A DNA stretch of 64,000 nucleotides from an uncultured Eubacterium sp. (GCA_910583925.1 CAJTZJ010000002.1:189962-253961); one strand, 5' to 3'; counted from the first letter of the stretch, positions 24,568-34,070 are shown. Numbers and translations: made by a program. Notes: generated from the sequence alone by a model not told the origin.

Positions 24568-24596
24568 AATATATCATATCTTTATAACATAGTCAA
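24568..24596 (-). promoter_or_regulatory. Promoter of the tRNA-Thr/tRNA-Tyr unit
   Basis: Minus strand TTGACT (24596-24591), 17-bp spacer, TATATT (24573-24568), about 19 bp before the tRNA-Thr 5' end. Confidence 0.75.
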
Positions 24597-24661
24597 GCAT
24601 TTTTTTAAAATTCTTACCATTTTTTTATTTATTGCATATAATAATTTGAGGTGATTATCAT

Positions 24662-26482
24662 ATGTGCGGAATAGCAGGATTATTATCAGCGAACATAGAT
24701 TTAAGGGAAAGGCTGCCACTTATTGAAAATATGAGCCAAAGCCTTAAAATGAGAGGACCTGACGGAAAAGGAGCGTTTATTAAGCCATACACTGCTCTAA
24801 TTCATCGTCGGCTTTCCGTTATAGATCCTGAAAAAGGAAAACAGCCGATGCAGTTTGGAAAATACACGATTGTGTATAACGGGGAAATTTACAATACAGA
24901 GGAACTGCGAAACGAACTGAAAGCCCTTGGTTATGAATTCAAAACACATTGCGATACAGAGGTTATACTTAAAGCATACCATAAATGGAAAGAGAAGGCT
25001 TGCGAAAAGCTTAACGGAATTTTTGCTTTTGCTGTTTGGGATGATGAAGAAAAAGAACTATTTTTATGCAGGGATCGAATCGGTGTTAAGCCGCTTTACT
25101 ATTCCGAAAAAGATGGTATATTTGCTTTCGCAAGCAGGATTAAAACACTTCTTCTTGTGCCTGAAATCACAAGTGCGGTAGACCAAAACGGATTAAATGA
25201 AATTTTTATGCTTGGTCCTGCCAAAACGATAGGCAGTGCCGTTTTTAAAGACATAAACGAGCTGCCGCCTGCTTCTTATATGATTTACAGCAATGAAAAA
25301 ATCGTTATTAAAGCCTATTGGAAGCTTAAAGCAATGGAGCATAATGAAAGCGAAAAAGAAACAATTGCACATACGCGGTATCTTGTTAAAGATGCTATTG
25401 AGCGTCAGCTTGTTTCAGATGTTCCGCTTTGCACATTTTTAAGCGGCGGGCTTGATTCTTCAATCATAAGCCGTGTGGCAAGCGATTATTACAAAGAAAA
25501 CGGAAGCACGCTGAACACATATTCCGTTGATTATATAGACAACGACAAATATTTTAAATCCAGTCTGTTTCAGCCGAATAAGGACAGCGATTTTATTGAT
25601 ATGATTTCTGATTATATCGAAAGCAGGCACCACAATGTTATGCTTGATAACAAAGAGGTTGCAAAAGCGCTTATAGAAAGCACATACGCACGAACTTTGC
25701 CGGGCTTTACAGATGTTGATTCTTCTTTGCTTCTGTTTTGCAGAGCAGTAAAGAAAAAGCACACCGTTGCACTTTCAGGAGAATGTGCAGATGAAATTTT
25801 CGGCGGTTATCCGTGGTATCATAACAAAGAGATACTATTTGAAGAAACTTTTCCGTGGAGCAGATCTACAGATGTGCGCAAAAGCATTCTGAAAGACGGA
25901 CTGCTTCCATACGGTGAGGAATATGTTCACAATCGCTATGTGGAAACAGTTAACAAAACATCATATCTGGATTCAGACAATGCAACAGAAAAACGAATGA
26001 GAGAAATGTTTCGTCTGAACCTTGATTGGTTTATGCAGACTTTGCTTGTTCGCAAGGATGTTATGAGTATGGAAAGCTCGCTTGAGGTACGCGTTCCATT
26101 TTGTGATTACAGAATTGTTGAATATGCCTACAATATGCCGTGGAGTATAAAATCAATTGACGGACGGGAAAAGGGTATTTTGAGAAAGGCATTTGAAGAT
26201 GTTTTGCCATATGAAATAACATGGAGAAAAAAGAGTCCTTATCCAAAAACACACAACCCTGTTTATTTCAAAGAGGTTTGTAAAATGATGGATGTTGTAC
26301 TTTCTGATAAATCAACTCCGCTCTATGAAATGCTGAATTTTAATGAAATTAAAAAGCTTATGGATAATCCTGATGCCCTGAGCGCACCTTGGTACGGACA
26401 GCTTATGAGAGGACCGCAGGTGCTTGCTTATATCGTTCAGATTTATTATTGGATTAAGGACAATGATGTTCAGTTTGTTTAA
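24662..26482 (+). CDS. asnB: Asparagine synthase (glutamine-hydrolysing)
   Basis: AsnB makes asparagine from aspartate, glutamine and ATP. The 606-residue protein begins MCGIAGLL, with Cys2 as the amidotransferase nucleophile, followed by RGPDGKG, HRRLSVIDPEKGKQPM and VYNGEIYNTEELR, and the C-terminal synthetase domain with the pyrophosphate motif FLSGGLDSSIIS and SGECADEIFGGYPWY. Members with this layout are mostly true asparagine synthetases; the 606-residue length and the motif set agree. RBS GAGGTGATT precedes the ATG. It is divergent from the tRNA unit and ends in its own terminator. Confidence 0.93.
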   Translation: MCGIAGLLSANIDLRERLPLIENMSQSLKMRGPDGKGAFIKPYTALIHRRLSVIDPEKGKQPMQFGKYTIVYNGEIYNTEELRNELKALGYEFKTHCDTEVILKAYHKWKEKACEKLNGIFAFAVWDDEEKELFLCRDRIGVKPLYYSEKDGIFAFASRIKTLLLVPEITSAVDQNGLNEIFMLGPAKTIGSAVFKDINELPPASYMIYSNEKIVIKAYWKLKAMEHNESEKETIAHTRYLVKDAIERQLVSDVPLCTFLSGGLDSSIISRVASDYYKENGSTLNTYSVDYIDNDKYFKSSLFQPNKDSDFIDMISDYIESRHHNVMLDNKEVAKALIESTYARTLPGFTDVDSSLLLFCRAVKKKHTVALSGECADEIFGGYPWYHNKEILFEETFPWSRSTDVRKSILKDGLLPYGEEYVHNRYVETVNKTSYLDSDNATEKRMREMFRLNLDWFMQTLLVRKDVMSMESSLEVRVPFCDYRIVEYAYNMPWSIKSIDGREKGILRKAFEDVLPYEITWRKKSPYPKTHNPVYFKEVCKMMDVVLSDKSTPLYEMLNFNEIKKLMDNPDALSAPWYGQLMRGPQVLAYIVQIYYWIKDNDVQFV

Positions 26483-26540
26483 ATAATGGCAGGATTCGTG
26501 TTTTTTAATAAACCTATGAATCCCTTCAAATACTTTTACC

Positions 26541-26566
26541 ACCTCCCTTTAACAAGGGAGGTTTTT
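26541..26566 (+). terminator. Terminator of asnB
   Basis: ACCTCCCTT pairs with AAGGGAGGT, followed by TTTT. Copy 1 of a dispersed palindromic unit starts 2 bp after the T tract. Confidence 0.8.
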
Positions 26567-26567
26567 A

Positions 26568-26598
26568 TATGCCAAAAACTCGCATTAGATGTGCGGCT
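26568..26598. repeat. Dispersed terminator-adjacent palindromic unit, copy 1
   Basis: It begins TATGCCAAAA, followed by the degenerate stem CTCGCA / TTAGA / TGTGCGG. It matches copies at 60474-60503 and 63953-63983 in position relative to the preceding T tract and in sequence. Confidence 0.6.
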
Positions 26599-26622
26599 GA
26601 TTCTGTTGTATAATCAAAAAGA

Positions 26623-26638
26623 CACGGCTGTTGCCGTG
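26623..26638 (-). terminator. Terminator after the spore-protein gene
   Basis: On the minus strand CACGGC pairs with GCCGTG around a 4-base loop, followed by TCTTTTTGATT. It is 138 bp after the spore-protein stop codon. Confidence 0.55.
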
Positions 26639-26776
26639 CCCATGGATTACTTTTGTTAGCAATCAAAATGAATAAACCCAGAAAAAAATCAAAGTGTTTA
26701 TCAAACACATTATAAAGCCGGGTATTCATTCGCTTTTATCTAATCTTAATGAACTAAAGATTATTGAAAAGCTTTC

Positions 26777-26965
26777 TTACTTCATTGATTCCTCGTAAGC
26801 CTTGATCATCTTTTTAACCATCTGACCGCCCACTGAACCAGCCTGCTTAGCTGTAAGGTCTCCATTGTAGCCCTGTTTAAGGTTAACACCTACTTCGCTA
26901 GCAGCTTCCATCTTAAATCTGTTAAGAGCATCTTTTGCTTCTGGAACTGTTGCCATTATAAACAC
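26777..26965 (-). CDS. Small acid-soluble spore protein, alpha/beta type
   Basis: A 62-residue DNA-binding protein that coats and protects DNA in dormant spores. The family core is clear: ALNRFKMEAASEVGVNL carries the germination-protease (GPR) site (E-x-A-S-E-x-G-V), and DLTAKQAGSVGGQMVKKMI is the second conserved helix. The start has an AGAGGTGTG site. It should be transcribed in the forespore by sigma-G (family knowledge); I could not define its promoter. It is the most direct evidence that the organism sporulates. Confidence 0.96.
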   Translation of the reverse strand: MFIMATVPEAKDALNRFKMEAASEVGVNLKQGYNGDLTAKQAGSVGGQMVKKMIKAYEESMK

Positions 26966-27149
26966 ACCTCTTTTTCTATTTATATTGCAAAAGTAAAAGC
27001 TGTCTTATAATTTACAAAACAGATTTTGCTCTTGCAAGTATATTGTTAGCGCATATTCGCGTTTTAAAAATGAAAAATTTTAACAATTTTTATTTGTTGT
27101 GCTGGGGGTGTATGCAGAATAAATTTCTTCATAATATAATCTGAAATAT

Positions 27150-27186
27150 AAAAAGAAAGCACTTGTTATCAAGTGCTTTCTTTTTA
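27150..27186. terminator. Terminator of the TetR-family gene
   Basis: AAAGAAAGCACTTG pairs with CAAGTGCTTTCTTT around a 4-base loop, with A and T runs on both sides, so it can work in either direction. It is 20 bp after the regulator's stop. Confidence 0.85.
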
Positions 27187-27205
27187 TGGATATAACTTTT
27201 AATAA

Positions 27206-27739
27206 TTATTTTGTGATTTTGCCAAGTATTATTTTTTCGATTTTCTCAGAAATAAATTTAACATCCATTTCCTCTTCTTTATAAATGCTTAAAAGAATAA
27301 GACCTGTTACAGCATTAGCCAAAAAATCGACTATAAACTTTGAATCGGTTGGTTCCAGACTTGAAATACCGAGGATTTTATTCCCGAAAAATGTTATATA
27401 TTCGCAAATACTTTCTCTGATAAGTAATGTTGTATAGCCTGAAAGTGATGATTCAAGACATTTTGATAGAAAGAATTTATTTTTTTCTATCGCACTTAAA
27501 TAGATAATTGTTGCTTCGTTTATATCTTTTGCATTTTTTACATTTTCAAGGCATCCTGCTGTATATTGCTGAATACCCCAATTTATAAGTGCCTGTATAT
27601 CGTTAAAATGATAATAAAAAGTTTGTCTGCTTATTTCACATTCGCTTACAAGCATTGTTACTGTAATTTTATCAAGATCGTAATCCTTAAGTAATTCTGA
27701 AAAATGCTGCAGAATTTGTGCTTTTGTAGATTTAGCCAT
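27206..27739 (-). CDS. TetR/AcrR-family transcriptional regulator
   Basis: A 177-residue regulator. The N-terminal helix-turn-helix is typical of TetR proteins: AQILQHFSELLKDYDLDKITVTMLVSECEISRQTFYYHFNDIQALINW. The C-terminal ligand domain resembles the type found in DhaS-like regulators; the ligand is unknown. The start has an AAAGGAGGAT ribosome site. It is flanked by terminators, so it is monocistronic. An upstream target such as an efflux pump is not evident; the nearest upstream gene is the [FeFe]-hydrogenase, also on the minus strand. Confidence 0.87.
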   Translation of the reverse strand: MAKSTKAQILQHFSELLKDYDLDKITVTMLVSECEISRQTFYYHFNDIQALINWGIQQYTAGCLENVKNAKDINEATIIYLSAIEKNKFFLSKCLESSLSGYTTLLIRESICEYITFFGNKILGISSLEPTDSKFIVDFLANAVTGLILLSIYKEEEMDVKFISEKIEKIILGKITK

Positions 27740-27849
27740 ATCAAAATCCTCCTTTAATGATTACTTTATTTTTGTTGGTTTTATCATATTATTGTATTGC
27801 AAAAATAATGTAAAGACGAAAACTACAAATCTATAAAACAAAATAGAAG

Positions 27850-27897
27850 CTGAGCAGTACAGATAACTGAGAATGAATATTTGAAAAGCTCAGCTTA
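27850..27897 (-). terminator. Terminator after the hydrogenase gene
   Basis: AAGCTGAGC pairs with GCTCAGCTT across a 30-base loop; on the minus strand it is followed by CTATTTTGTTTT. Confidence 0.55.
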
Positions 27898-27973
27898 AAA
27901 ATTTATCTTTAAAATAAAAAAGTTAAAACGCAACAATGTTTTTGCTAAAACTAAATTTATAGCTTAATGCAAT

Positions 27974-29479
27974 TTATTTTTCAAGCTCTGATAAATACTT
28001 TTTATATTTGGAAGAAATACCGAATCTGTTTTTTGTATTTGATTTAAGCCTGTTTACAGCCTCTGTTGATTTTCTGGACGGAACGATAGTTCCTGCTCCG
28101 GCAACACATCCGCCCGGACATGCCATTCCTTCAAGCAAATAACCGTTGTATTTTCCGGTTTTGGCGATTTGAAGCATTTTTTTGCAATTCTGCAATCCCT
28201 CGGCTCGGGCTGTTTTTACTTCACGGCTTGGATTAAGCACATTGATTGCGTTTTCAACTGCTGCAGCAACGCCGCCGCTTACTGCAAATCCAATACCATC
28301 GCCGCTTGCCTGTCCTACAAATTCGCTTTCCTCACAATCGGAAATAACTATATCCCTTGCTTCAAGTATGGATGCAAATTCTTCAAAGGTAAGCACAAAA
28401 TCAATATCGCTTCTGATTGAACGCCTGCTGGCTTCAAGCTTTTTTGCGGCACAGGGACCGACGAAAACAACCTTAGCCTCAGGATGCTCCTTTTTTATAA
28501 GTCTTCCCGTTAAAACCATCGGTGTAAGTGCCATTGAAATGTATGGTGCAAATTCTGGGAAAAGCTTCTTAGCCATAACAGACCATGCAGGACAACAAGA
28601 AGTTGCCATGAAAGGCTGTTTGTCCGGAACCTCATTGGTAAAGTCTTTGGCCTCTTCAATTGTGCATAAATCTGCACCGATTGCAACCTCAACAACATCG
28701 GTAAATCCAAGCTTTAAAAAGGCGGTTTTAATCTGACCGACGGAAACATTGCCAAACTGACCTGCAAATGCAGGTGCAATAGCAGCGTAAACCGGAGTGT
28801 CACTTTTAACAGCTGTAATCGTTTGGAAAATCTGACTTTTATCAATGATTGCGCTAAACGGGCAGTTAACAAGGCACATTCCGCAGGAAACGCATTTGTC
28901 ATAATCAATTTCAGCTCTGCCGTATTCATCGCTTTTAATTGCATTCATTCCGCAAACCTTAGCACAGGGTCTCTCCTGCTTGACAATTGCATGATACTCA
29001 CAGGCATTAACGCACATGCCGCATTTGATACATTTTGACTGATCAATATGCGAACTGCCGTCAACTATTGAAACAGCATTCTTCGGGCAAACCTCAACAC
29101 ATGGATGCTCTAAACAGTTTTGGCACGCATTCGTAACAAAAACCTTGTTTTCAGGGCATTTATTGCAGGCAAATTTGATTATGTCTATCAGCGGGGGTTC
29201 ATAATATTTTTCGTCGATAATGCTTTCGTCTATTCCATCGCATATTGATGTGAAATCATCAAATTTACGAAGTGATAATCCCATTGCAGCACGAAGCCTT
29301 TCGCCGACCACAGCTCGTTCAACAAAGACGCTGTCTCTGTACTGTGCGATTTCACCCGGAATGATTTTATATGGAAGCTTTTCAAATTTAATAGGATCCC
29401 AACCCTCATAGGCAAGTCTGGCAACTTCTGTGAAAATGCTTTGCCTTATCCTTGATTTGGAGGTTTCAATTCCACGCAT
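27974..29479 (-). CDS. [FeFe]-hydrogenase, monomeric, with several 4Fe-4S clusters
   Basis: A 501-residue iron-sulphur protein with an [FeFe]-hydrogenase H-cluster domain. L1 is TSCCPAW (residues 293-299), L2 is GPCAAKKLE (341-349) and L3 is EGMACPGGCVAGAGT (450-464). N-terminally, ferredoxin-like cysteine sets occupy about residues 105-131, 150-176 and 196-206. L2 starts with GPC rather than the MPC of the prototypical CpI enzyme, which suits a group-B-like, less studied subclass (recalled from family knowledge, not searched). It may evolve or sense hydrogen during fermentation. Monocistronic, with its own promoter at 29552-29580. Confidence 0.88.
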   Translation of the reverse strand: MRGIETSKSRIRQSIFTEVARLAYEGWDPIKFEKLPYKIIPGEIAQYRDSVFVERAVVGERLRAAMGLSLRKFDDFTSICDGIDESIIDEKYYEPPLIDIIKFACNKCPENKVFVTNACQNCLEHPCVEVCPKNAVSIVDGSSHIDQSKCIKCGMCVNACEYHAIVKQERPCAKVCGMNAIKSDEYGRAEIDYDKCVSCGMCLVNCPFSAIIDKSQIFQTITAVKSDTPVYAAIAPAFAGQFGNVSVGQIKTAFLKLGFTDVVEVAIGADLCTIEEAKDFTNEVPDKQPFMATSCCPAWSVMAKKLFPEFAPYISMALTPMVLTGRLIKKEHPEAKVVFVGPCAAKKLEASRRSIRSDIDFVLTFEEFASILEARDIVISDCEESEFVGQASGDGIGFAVSGGVAAAVENAINVLNPSREVKTARAEGLQNCKKMLQIAKTGKYNGYLLEGMACPGGCVAGAGTIVPSRKSTEAVNRLKSNTKNRFGISSKYKKYLSELEK

Positions 29480-29551
29480 ATTTATATCCTTTCCATAAAA
29501 CCTTAACTATATTATTACAAACTTATAAAGGTTGTTTAATTTTACGCCCAT

Positions 29552-29580
29552 ATAATATCAAATTATAATGTTAAAATCAA
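29552..29580 (-). promoter_or_regulatory. Promoter of the hydrogenase gene
   Basis: Minus strand TTGATT (29580-29575), 17-bp spacer, TATTAT (29557-29552), about 70 bp before the start. Confidence 0.55.
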
Positions 29581-29650
29581 TTATTATTTATATAAAAAAT
29601 TTTGCTTAAACATTGCTTAAAATTTGTGCATTTCATTGTAAAATAGTAAA

Positions 29651-29682
29651 GAAAAACCGCCGCAGCAATCCGTCTGCAGCGG
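29651..29682 (-). terminator. Terminator of the GH20-DUF4091 operon
   Basis: CCGCTGCAG pairs with CTGCGGCGG (one mismatch) and is followed by TTTTTCTTT on the minus strand. Confidence 0.85.
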
Positions 29683-29739
29683 AAGTTTATAATTTGTTTA
29701 GAATCATCTAATAATTCGTTTATAATTGTAAATAATTGG

Positions 29740-31380
29740 CTATTTATTGTTTTGTGTTTTTAGGCTGCTTTTAATTTCCATATTGATTCTTTCTCGTGAT
29801 TCAAGCTGCCATTCGTTTGAATGTGGATATTCAAAAAAGGTCAGCTTTTTTTCAAGCCCTTTTTCTAAAACAGCAAGTGCTTTTTCCCTGCCTGCAAGTT
29901 TTTCAAGAGTCTTAAGAGCCATCATATCCTGAAAGCCGTCATAAAAAACCTTGAGTCTTAGGGAGCAGAGGGGTGTGCCGTCCTTTTTCGGATAAACAAC
30001 ATAACTGTCACCGGATTGAAAAGCCTTTCCCGCATCTGTTATTTCATAAGGATTGATTTTTTTCTTTGAATATTGCGTATTCCAGAAATTATAACCCCAG
30101 TGCAGGAAGCCTTTAACATTATATTTGTAGAGCTGATAACCGAGCACTCTGTTGCGCTGGGATGGAATAGAGAAAAATCTGTTGGAAACATATCTGTTGT
30201 CTTGTGCACAGCAGTAATAGGTCCATAATTCAGGAACATTGTTGATAAACGGCTCAATATGATTATTGGCGGGAATAGGCGTGTTAACAAGCTTGTATTT
30301 ATAGAATCCGTAATTTGATAAAGCATCTATTATTTTGTATCCGCTGAATAGTTTTTTTATAATATTTGCGGCAATTCTGTAAGAAAAAATCTGTGATAAG
30401 TTCGGCTCATCGCTGACATGAATTAGAGTTTTATCTTTTAATCCGAGTTCTTCGATAACCGATTTAAGCTCTGATGAAAATTCTGTAAGGAACTTCTTAT
30501 ATTTTTTTGAATATGCTCTTGTGTGCCAGCCGAATATTTTTTTATTTTCCCCGTCAACATCTGCCATAATTTTAGGCGCAAATTTTGCTCCCCACTGTGT
30601 GAACAGATGTGACATTTCAAAGTATTCAATTCCGCAGTTTTGTGCAATTGAAATCCATTTTTTTAATTTTCCGAAATCAAATGAATATTTTCCTTCTGTT
30701 ACTTTAACATCTATAAGCTGAACGGTTGGTCGCTCTCCGCCTATTGCAATGTCAAGAGAAGGTGTGAAAAGCGGTGTCAGAATACAGTTCATTCCATGCT
30801 CACGGGCAACCGATATATAGTTTTTAACTACTCGCCAATATTCGTCTGAGAACGCTTCAAATCCGTATTCCTGCATAAGACAATCGCTGTGAAACCAGTT
30901 TGTAAAAATAAGACTTTGCTTTTCAAGCGGGCAGTTGATAACCTCAACTTCAAGAGATGCCGAACTTTTCATATTGTCTGATGAAATTATGATTTCAATT
31001 TTATGTATTCCTGCCTCAAGCTTTTGCGTTGGATTGATTTCAAACCATAAGGTTTTTGAACCATTTTCAAGCTTTATTGTTTCAGAAGCGGGAAGCAGAA
31101 GATCGGGATAATATCCGTCTTTGCTTCGTATAACATAGTCATCGGCTGTCTTTTCATTAATTGCATATTCACTTGGCAGGTATTCAACAGTGTATGGTGT
31201 TATGCAGCTTAAATCAGATTGAATTTCAAGCGAAACTTTATCGCAATCTGATGAAATATGAAGCTGAAATGATTTTCTTTCGTTGTTAAGCATTGAAAAT
31301 CCGGTAAAATTGCTTTCTGTAATGGGTTCGTTCCTCATGATTTTTTCAAGAGAAGAAAGTAATACTAAATGAATTGCCAT
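29740..31380 (-). CDS. GH123-like / DUF4091 glycoside hydrolase candidate
   Basis: A 546-residue intracellular protein. The N-terminal 150 residues form a beta-sandwich; the rest is a TIM barrel like that of GH123 (beta-N-acetylgalactosaminidase) and DUF4091 proteins. The paired acids are in LIHVSDEPN, where GH123 enzymes place the substrate-assisted D-E pair, and WGYNFWNTQYS and SLRLKVFYDGFQDMMAL are typical C-terminal elements. Action on beta-GalNAc, for example of glycolipids or mucin fragments, is plausible but not proven. It lies 23 bp after the GH20 gene and is co-transcribed with it. Confidence 0.78.
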   Translation of the reverse strand: MAIHLVLLSSLEKIMRNEPITESNFTGFSMLNNERKSFQLHISSDCDKVSLEIQSDLSCITPYTVEYLPSEYAINEKTADDYVIRSKDGYYPDLLLPASETIKLENGSKTLWFEINPTQKLEAGIHKIEIIISSDNMKSSASLEVEVINCPLEKQSLIFTNWFHSDCLMQEYGFEAFSDEYWRVVKNYISVAREHGMNCILTPLFTPSLDIAIGGERPTVQLIDVKVTEGKYSFDFGKLKKWISIAQNCGIEYFEMSHLFTQWGAKFAPKIMADVDGENKKIFGWHTRAYSKKYKKFLTEFSSELKSVIEELGLKDKTLIHVSDEPNLSQIFSYRIAANIIKKLFSGYKIIDALSNYGFYKYKLVNTPIPANNHIEPFINNVPELWTYYCCAQDNRYVSNRFFSIPSQRNRVLGYQLYKYNVKGFLHWGYNFWNTQYSKKKINPYEITDAGKAFQSGDSYVVYPKKDGTPLCSLRLKVFYDGFQDMMALKTLEKLAGREKALAVLEKGLEKKLTFFEYPHSNEWQLESRERINMEIKSSLKTQNNK

Positions 31381-31403
31381 ATATTATTTTCCTTTTGTAT
31401 AAT

Positions 31404-33599
31404 TTATTTTATTTCAATACTGTAAATATGTGCGTTTACGGCATTTGTTTTAGAGCCGATGCGCTGAACAGGTATGCTGAAGGATGAGTTTTTAATTTTG
31501 TTGCAGCGAACTGTATCATTAAACTTAAAGCTGCCGATTGCCTTTTTGCGGAATAAACCTACTTTAAGCTTTGTTCTGAGAGGTTTTGTTTCAATCGTCA
31601 GATTAAGCCTTTTGTTTGCTTCGGGAGTATAATTGAATTCGTAAGAAAATCCCTCTGCCGTAAAGCCCAGTCTGCCGTTTTCGTTTATTCTTATATCGTA
31701 AGTTCCGTATGGAGCATCTGCCTCCATAATAATCCGATTCGGAACAATCTCTTTAAATTCAATAGAAATTTTAAGCTTTGTTCCTGTTTCAAGCTTTCTG
31801 CATCCGCTTTCAATAAAGCATTCTCCGCCTGACAAATCTATATCCCTGATAGGCTTGAATTCCGTTTTCTCTTTCTTTATCGGAGAATGAATAGTGTGTG
31901 CGGCACGCTCCACTTCTTTAGCTGAATGTTTATCTGTGCAGCAGCCCCAGTTTTTTTCTGCAAAAACAGCAGCACAGTCTGCAAATCTGTCATAAAGATC
32001 CTGTTCGTTAATTCCTTTTGCTTTTTTATCAATATTATCCTGCCAGATTGCATAGCATCCGCCTAAAACCTGCTTGTTTCCTGCCGGCAGATTCGTGTAG
32101 CTTTTATTTTTCAGTCGTACACTATTAGGTTCAAACTTTTTAAACGCTTTTCGCTTATTTACGAAATCCATATACGGAGCTCTTATTTTTGTTCCGTTAG
32201 GCACTATATAAGTTAAGAAGTCTATGGTATTAATCAGCTTAAAGCCCATATCATACATTTCTCTGCCGTCCGCCCAATCGCTTGACCATAGATTCAACTG
32301 AACATCTTTAATTGCCTCTTTTATAATGGGTGTTTCAGGCTTATCTTTTATCCACGAAAGACTGCCCCATAAACGAACAGGATTTGTTTTTTTGATATAA
32401 GGAATCATTTCATTGATGAATCTGCGGTATGCACTGTAATCGCTTAAGAATTCGTCTGCTCCGATATGAACAGCGGTTTCGCTCGGAAAAACAGGGTTGT
32501 CTCCTTTTGTATAATCATCGAAGATTTGTTTAATGAATTCAATTGCTTTTGAATCGGTAACATTAATATGATCTGTAAGAGGTCTTTTTTTCATAAGAGG
32601 TGAAACCTCATTATAAACAGCATATTCAGGAAATACCTTTGTGAAGGCAAGCGCATGTGCGGGCATATCTATTTCAGGAGTAATGGAAACACCCTTTGAT
32701 TTTGCCCATTCAATGAATTCTCTGAATTCTTTTTTTGAATAGCTGTAATCTTTCGAGGTCGCGGTTTCGCCCTTGTTGTTTTTTAATGAGCTTTCAAGTC
32801 TGAAAGCCTGATAAGCATCAAATGTGCTTTCATCTCCGTTTTCGGCATAATCCTCAAGCCATATGTAGTTGTCGCCCAAATGAATCTGAAAATCGTTCAT
32901 TTTGTACCAAGCCATACTGTTTACTATTTTTTTGAGCATGTCCATTGAAACAGGACGCCTGCCTACATCAAGCATAAATCCACGGATGCTGTACTTCGGA
33001 TAATCACGCAGCATTCCGCAGGGGAATCCGTCCTGCAGCATAAGCTGAATAATCGTTTTTCCTGCCCATATTGCCCCGATTTCAGTAAAGCTATTAACCT
33101 TTACATAGTTTTCCGTGCATTCGATTTCGTATCCTTCTTTGCCCAGATATTCAAGCTCGGGATTTATTGAAAAAGATATGCTTCCGTTTTCTTTTTTCTC
33201 GATTTTCTTTCCTGTTGCAAGCTCAAAATCCTTTGAAAAGTCGCTTGTTACCTTGCTCAATTCCTTGCAGCAGGTATATGAAAGCTCATTTTTAAAGGTT
33301 CCTCCTGCAGCGTGCCATTGTGCGGGCTCCGGTATAATATTGGGCTTTTTTTCCGCTTTTCCGTAAATACCCTTTATCTGTAAAGTGAAATCCTTGTCAA
33401 TACATTCCCCGTTTTTTTCACATTTAAAGGAAAGAATTACCGCTGTGTCATTAAGCGGAGTGTGAATTTTTAAATTGTCGTCTACAATCTGCGGAAAATT
33501 TGCACCTATAAATTCGACTTTCCAATTATTTGCAGCTGAATATTCAACTGTGTTACTGTTTATCTTAAATCGTATTTCAGGAATGTTTGTGTTTTTCAT
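31404..33599 (-). CDS. GH20 beta-N-acetylhexosaminidase
   Basis: A 731-residue enzyme that removes terminal beta-GlcNAc or beta-GalNAc. An N-terminal region precedes the GH20b helper domain (about 85-200) and the catalytic barrel (200-560), which opens with YSIRGFMLDVGRRPVSMDMLKKIV. The substrate-assisted pair is D382-E383 in HIGADEF, with H and D residues in EIDMPAHALA nearby. A C-terminal beta-rich module of about 130 residues may bind sugar. No signal peptide is visible, so it acts in the cytoplasm on imported oligosaccharides. It is first in a two-gene operon with the GH123-like gene, and a promoter lies at 33635-33663. Confidence 0.92.
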   Translation of the reverse strand: MKNTNIPEIRFKINSNTVEYSAANNWKVEFIGANFPQIVDDNLKIHTPLNDTAVILSFKCEKNGECIDKDFTLQIKGIYGKAEKKPNIIPEPAQWHAAGGTFKNELSYTCCKELSKVTSDFSKDFELATGKKIEKKENGSISFSINPELEYLGKEGYEIECTENYVKVNSFTEIGAIWAGKTIIQLMLQDGFPCGMLRDYPKYSIRGFMLDVGRRPVSMDMLKKIVNSMAWYKMNDFQIHLGDNYIWLEDYAENGDESTFDAYQAFRLESSLKNNKGETATSKDYSYSKKEFREFIEWAKSKGVSITPEIDMPAHALAFTKVFPEYAVYNEVSPLMKKRPLTDHINVTDSKAIEFIKQIFDDYTKGDNPVFPSETAVHIGADEFLSDYSAYRRFINEMIPYIKKTNPVRLWGSLSWIKDKPETPIIKEAIKDVQLNLWSSDWADGREMYDMGFKLINTIDFLTYIVPNGTKIRAPYMDFVNKRKAFKKFEPNSVRLKNKSYTNLPAGNKQVLGGCYAIWQDNIDKKAKGINEQDLYDRFADCAAVFAEKNWGCCTDKHSAKEVERAAHTIHSPIKKEKTEFKPIRDIDLSGGECFIESGCRKLETGTKLKISIEFKEIVPNRIIMEADAPYGTYDIRINENGRLGFTAEGFSYEFNYTPEANKRLNLTIETKPLRTKLKVGLFRKKAIGSFKFNDTVRCNKIKNSSFSIPVQRIGSKTNAVNAHIYSIEIK

Positions 33600-33634
33600 A
33601 ATTACCCCTTAGAAAAATTGTTTTATTTATTTGA

Positions 33635-33663
33635 ATGATATCAATTATCCACTTTAATGTCAA
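33635..33663 (-). promoter_or_regulatory. Promoter of the GH20 operon
   Basis: Minus strand TTGACA (33663-33658), 17-bp spacer, TATCAT (33640-33635). Confidence 0.7.
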
Positions 33664-33700
33664 CTAAATAAATGTTTGATTTCAAAATCGGATAGAGGGG

Positions 33701-33729
33701 TTGACTTTCCCGAAAAGCAATGATATAAT
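33701..33729 (+). promoter_or_regulatory. Promoter of the trp operon
   Basis: TTGACT (33701-33706), 17-bp spacer, TATAAT (33724-33729), immediately upstream of the T-box leader. Confidence 0.85.
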
Positions 33730-33744
33730 ACTGTCAACTTAATA

Positions 33745-34030
33745 AGGTTAAACCGTTGACGCGGAGATAACGGCAATGATGCCTTTACAGAGAGCCTGCG
33801 ATGCTGAGAGTCGGGTAAGAAACAAGTTGTCAAATGGACCGCTGAGGGTGCAGTCAAATGTGATTTTTATTACAGAGTATTCTGCAACGAGAGGGCATGC
33901 GTAAGTTGCCGGGGATATGTAAGTATCCTGCTAAGTGTGTGGGAAGTTCCACAAAATCAAGGTGGCACCGCGGATAAGATTTTATTCGTCCTTGACAGAA
34001 GATTAAATTCTGTCAAGGGCGTTTTTTATT
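33745..34030 (+). ncRNA. T-box riboswitch, tryptophan-specific
   Basis: This tRNA-sensing leader controls the trp genes. The stem I region carries the specifier TGG at 33835-33837 (context CAAATGGACC), matching tRNA-Trp. The conserved antiterminator bulge sequence AAGGTGGCACCGCGG is at 33959-33973. It is followed by a terminator stem, CCTTGACAGAA with TTCTGTCAAGG (33990-34018), and a T run. Uncharged tRNA-Trp should stabilise the antiterminator and switch on trpE to trpA (established T-box mechanism). Confidence 0.95.
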
Positions 34031-34070
34031 TGTTCGGATAAATTTTGTAGAAACAGAAAGGTTGAAATTT

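Noticed and set aside
26599..26776. Possible tRNA or small RNA between asnB and the spore-protein gene
   Set aside because: Only a short terminator stem for the spore-protein gene is visible; no tRNA fold or conserved RNA motif.
33745..34030. Leader peptide type trp attenuator
   Set aside because: There is no Trp-rich short frame; the T-box consensus and a TGG specifier explain the leader.
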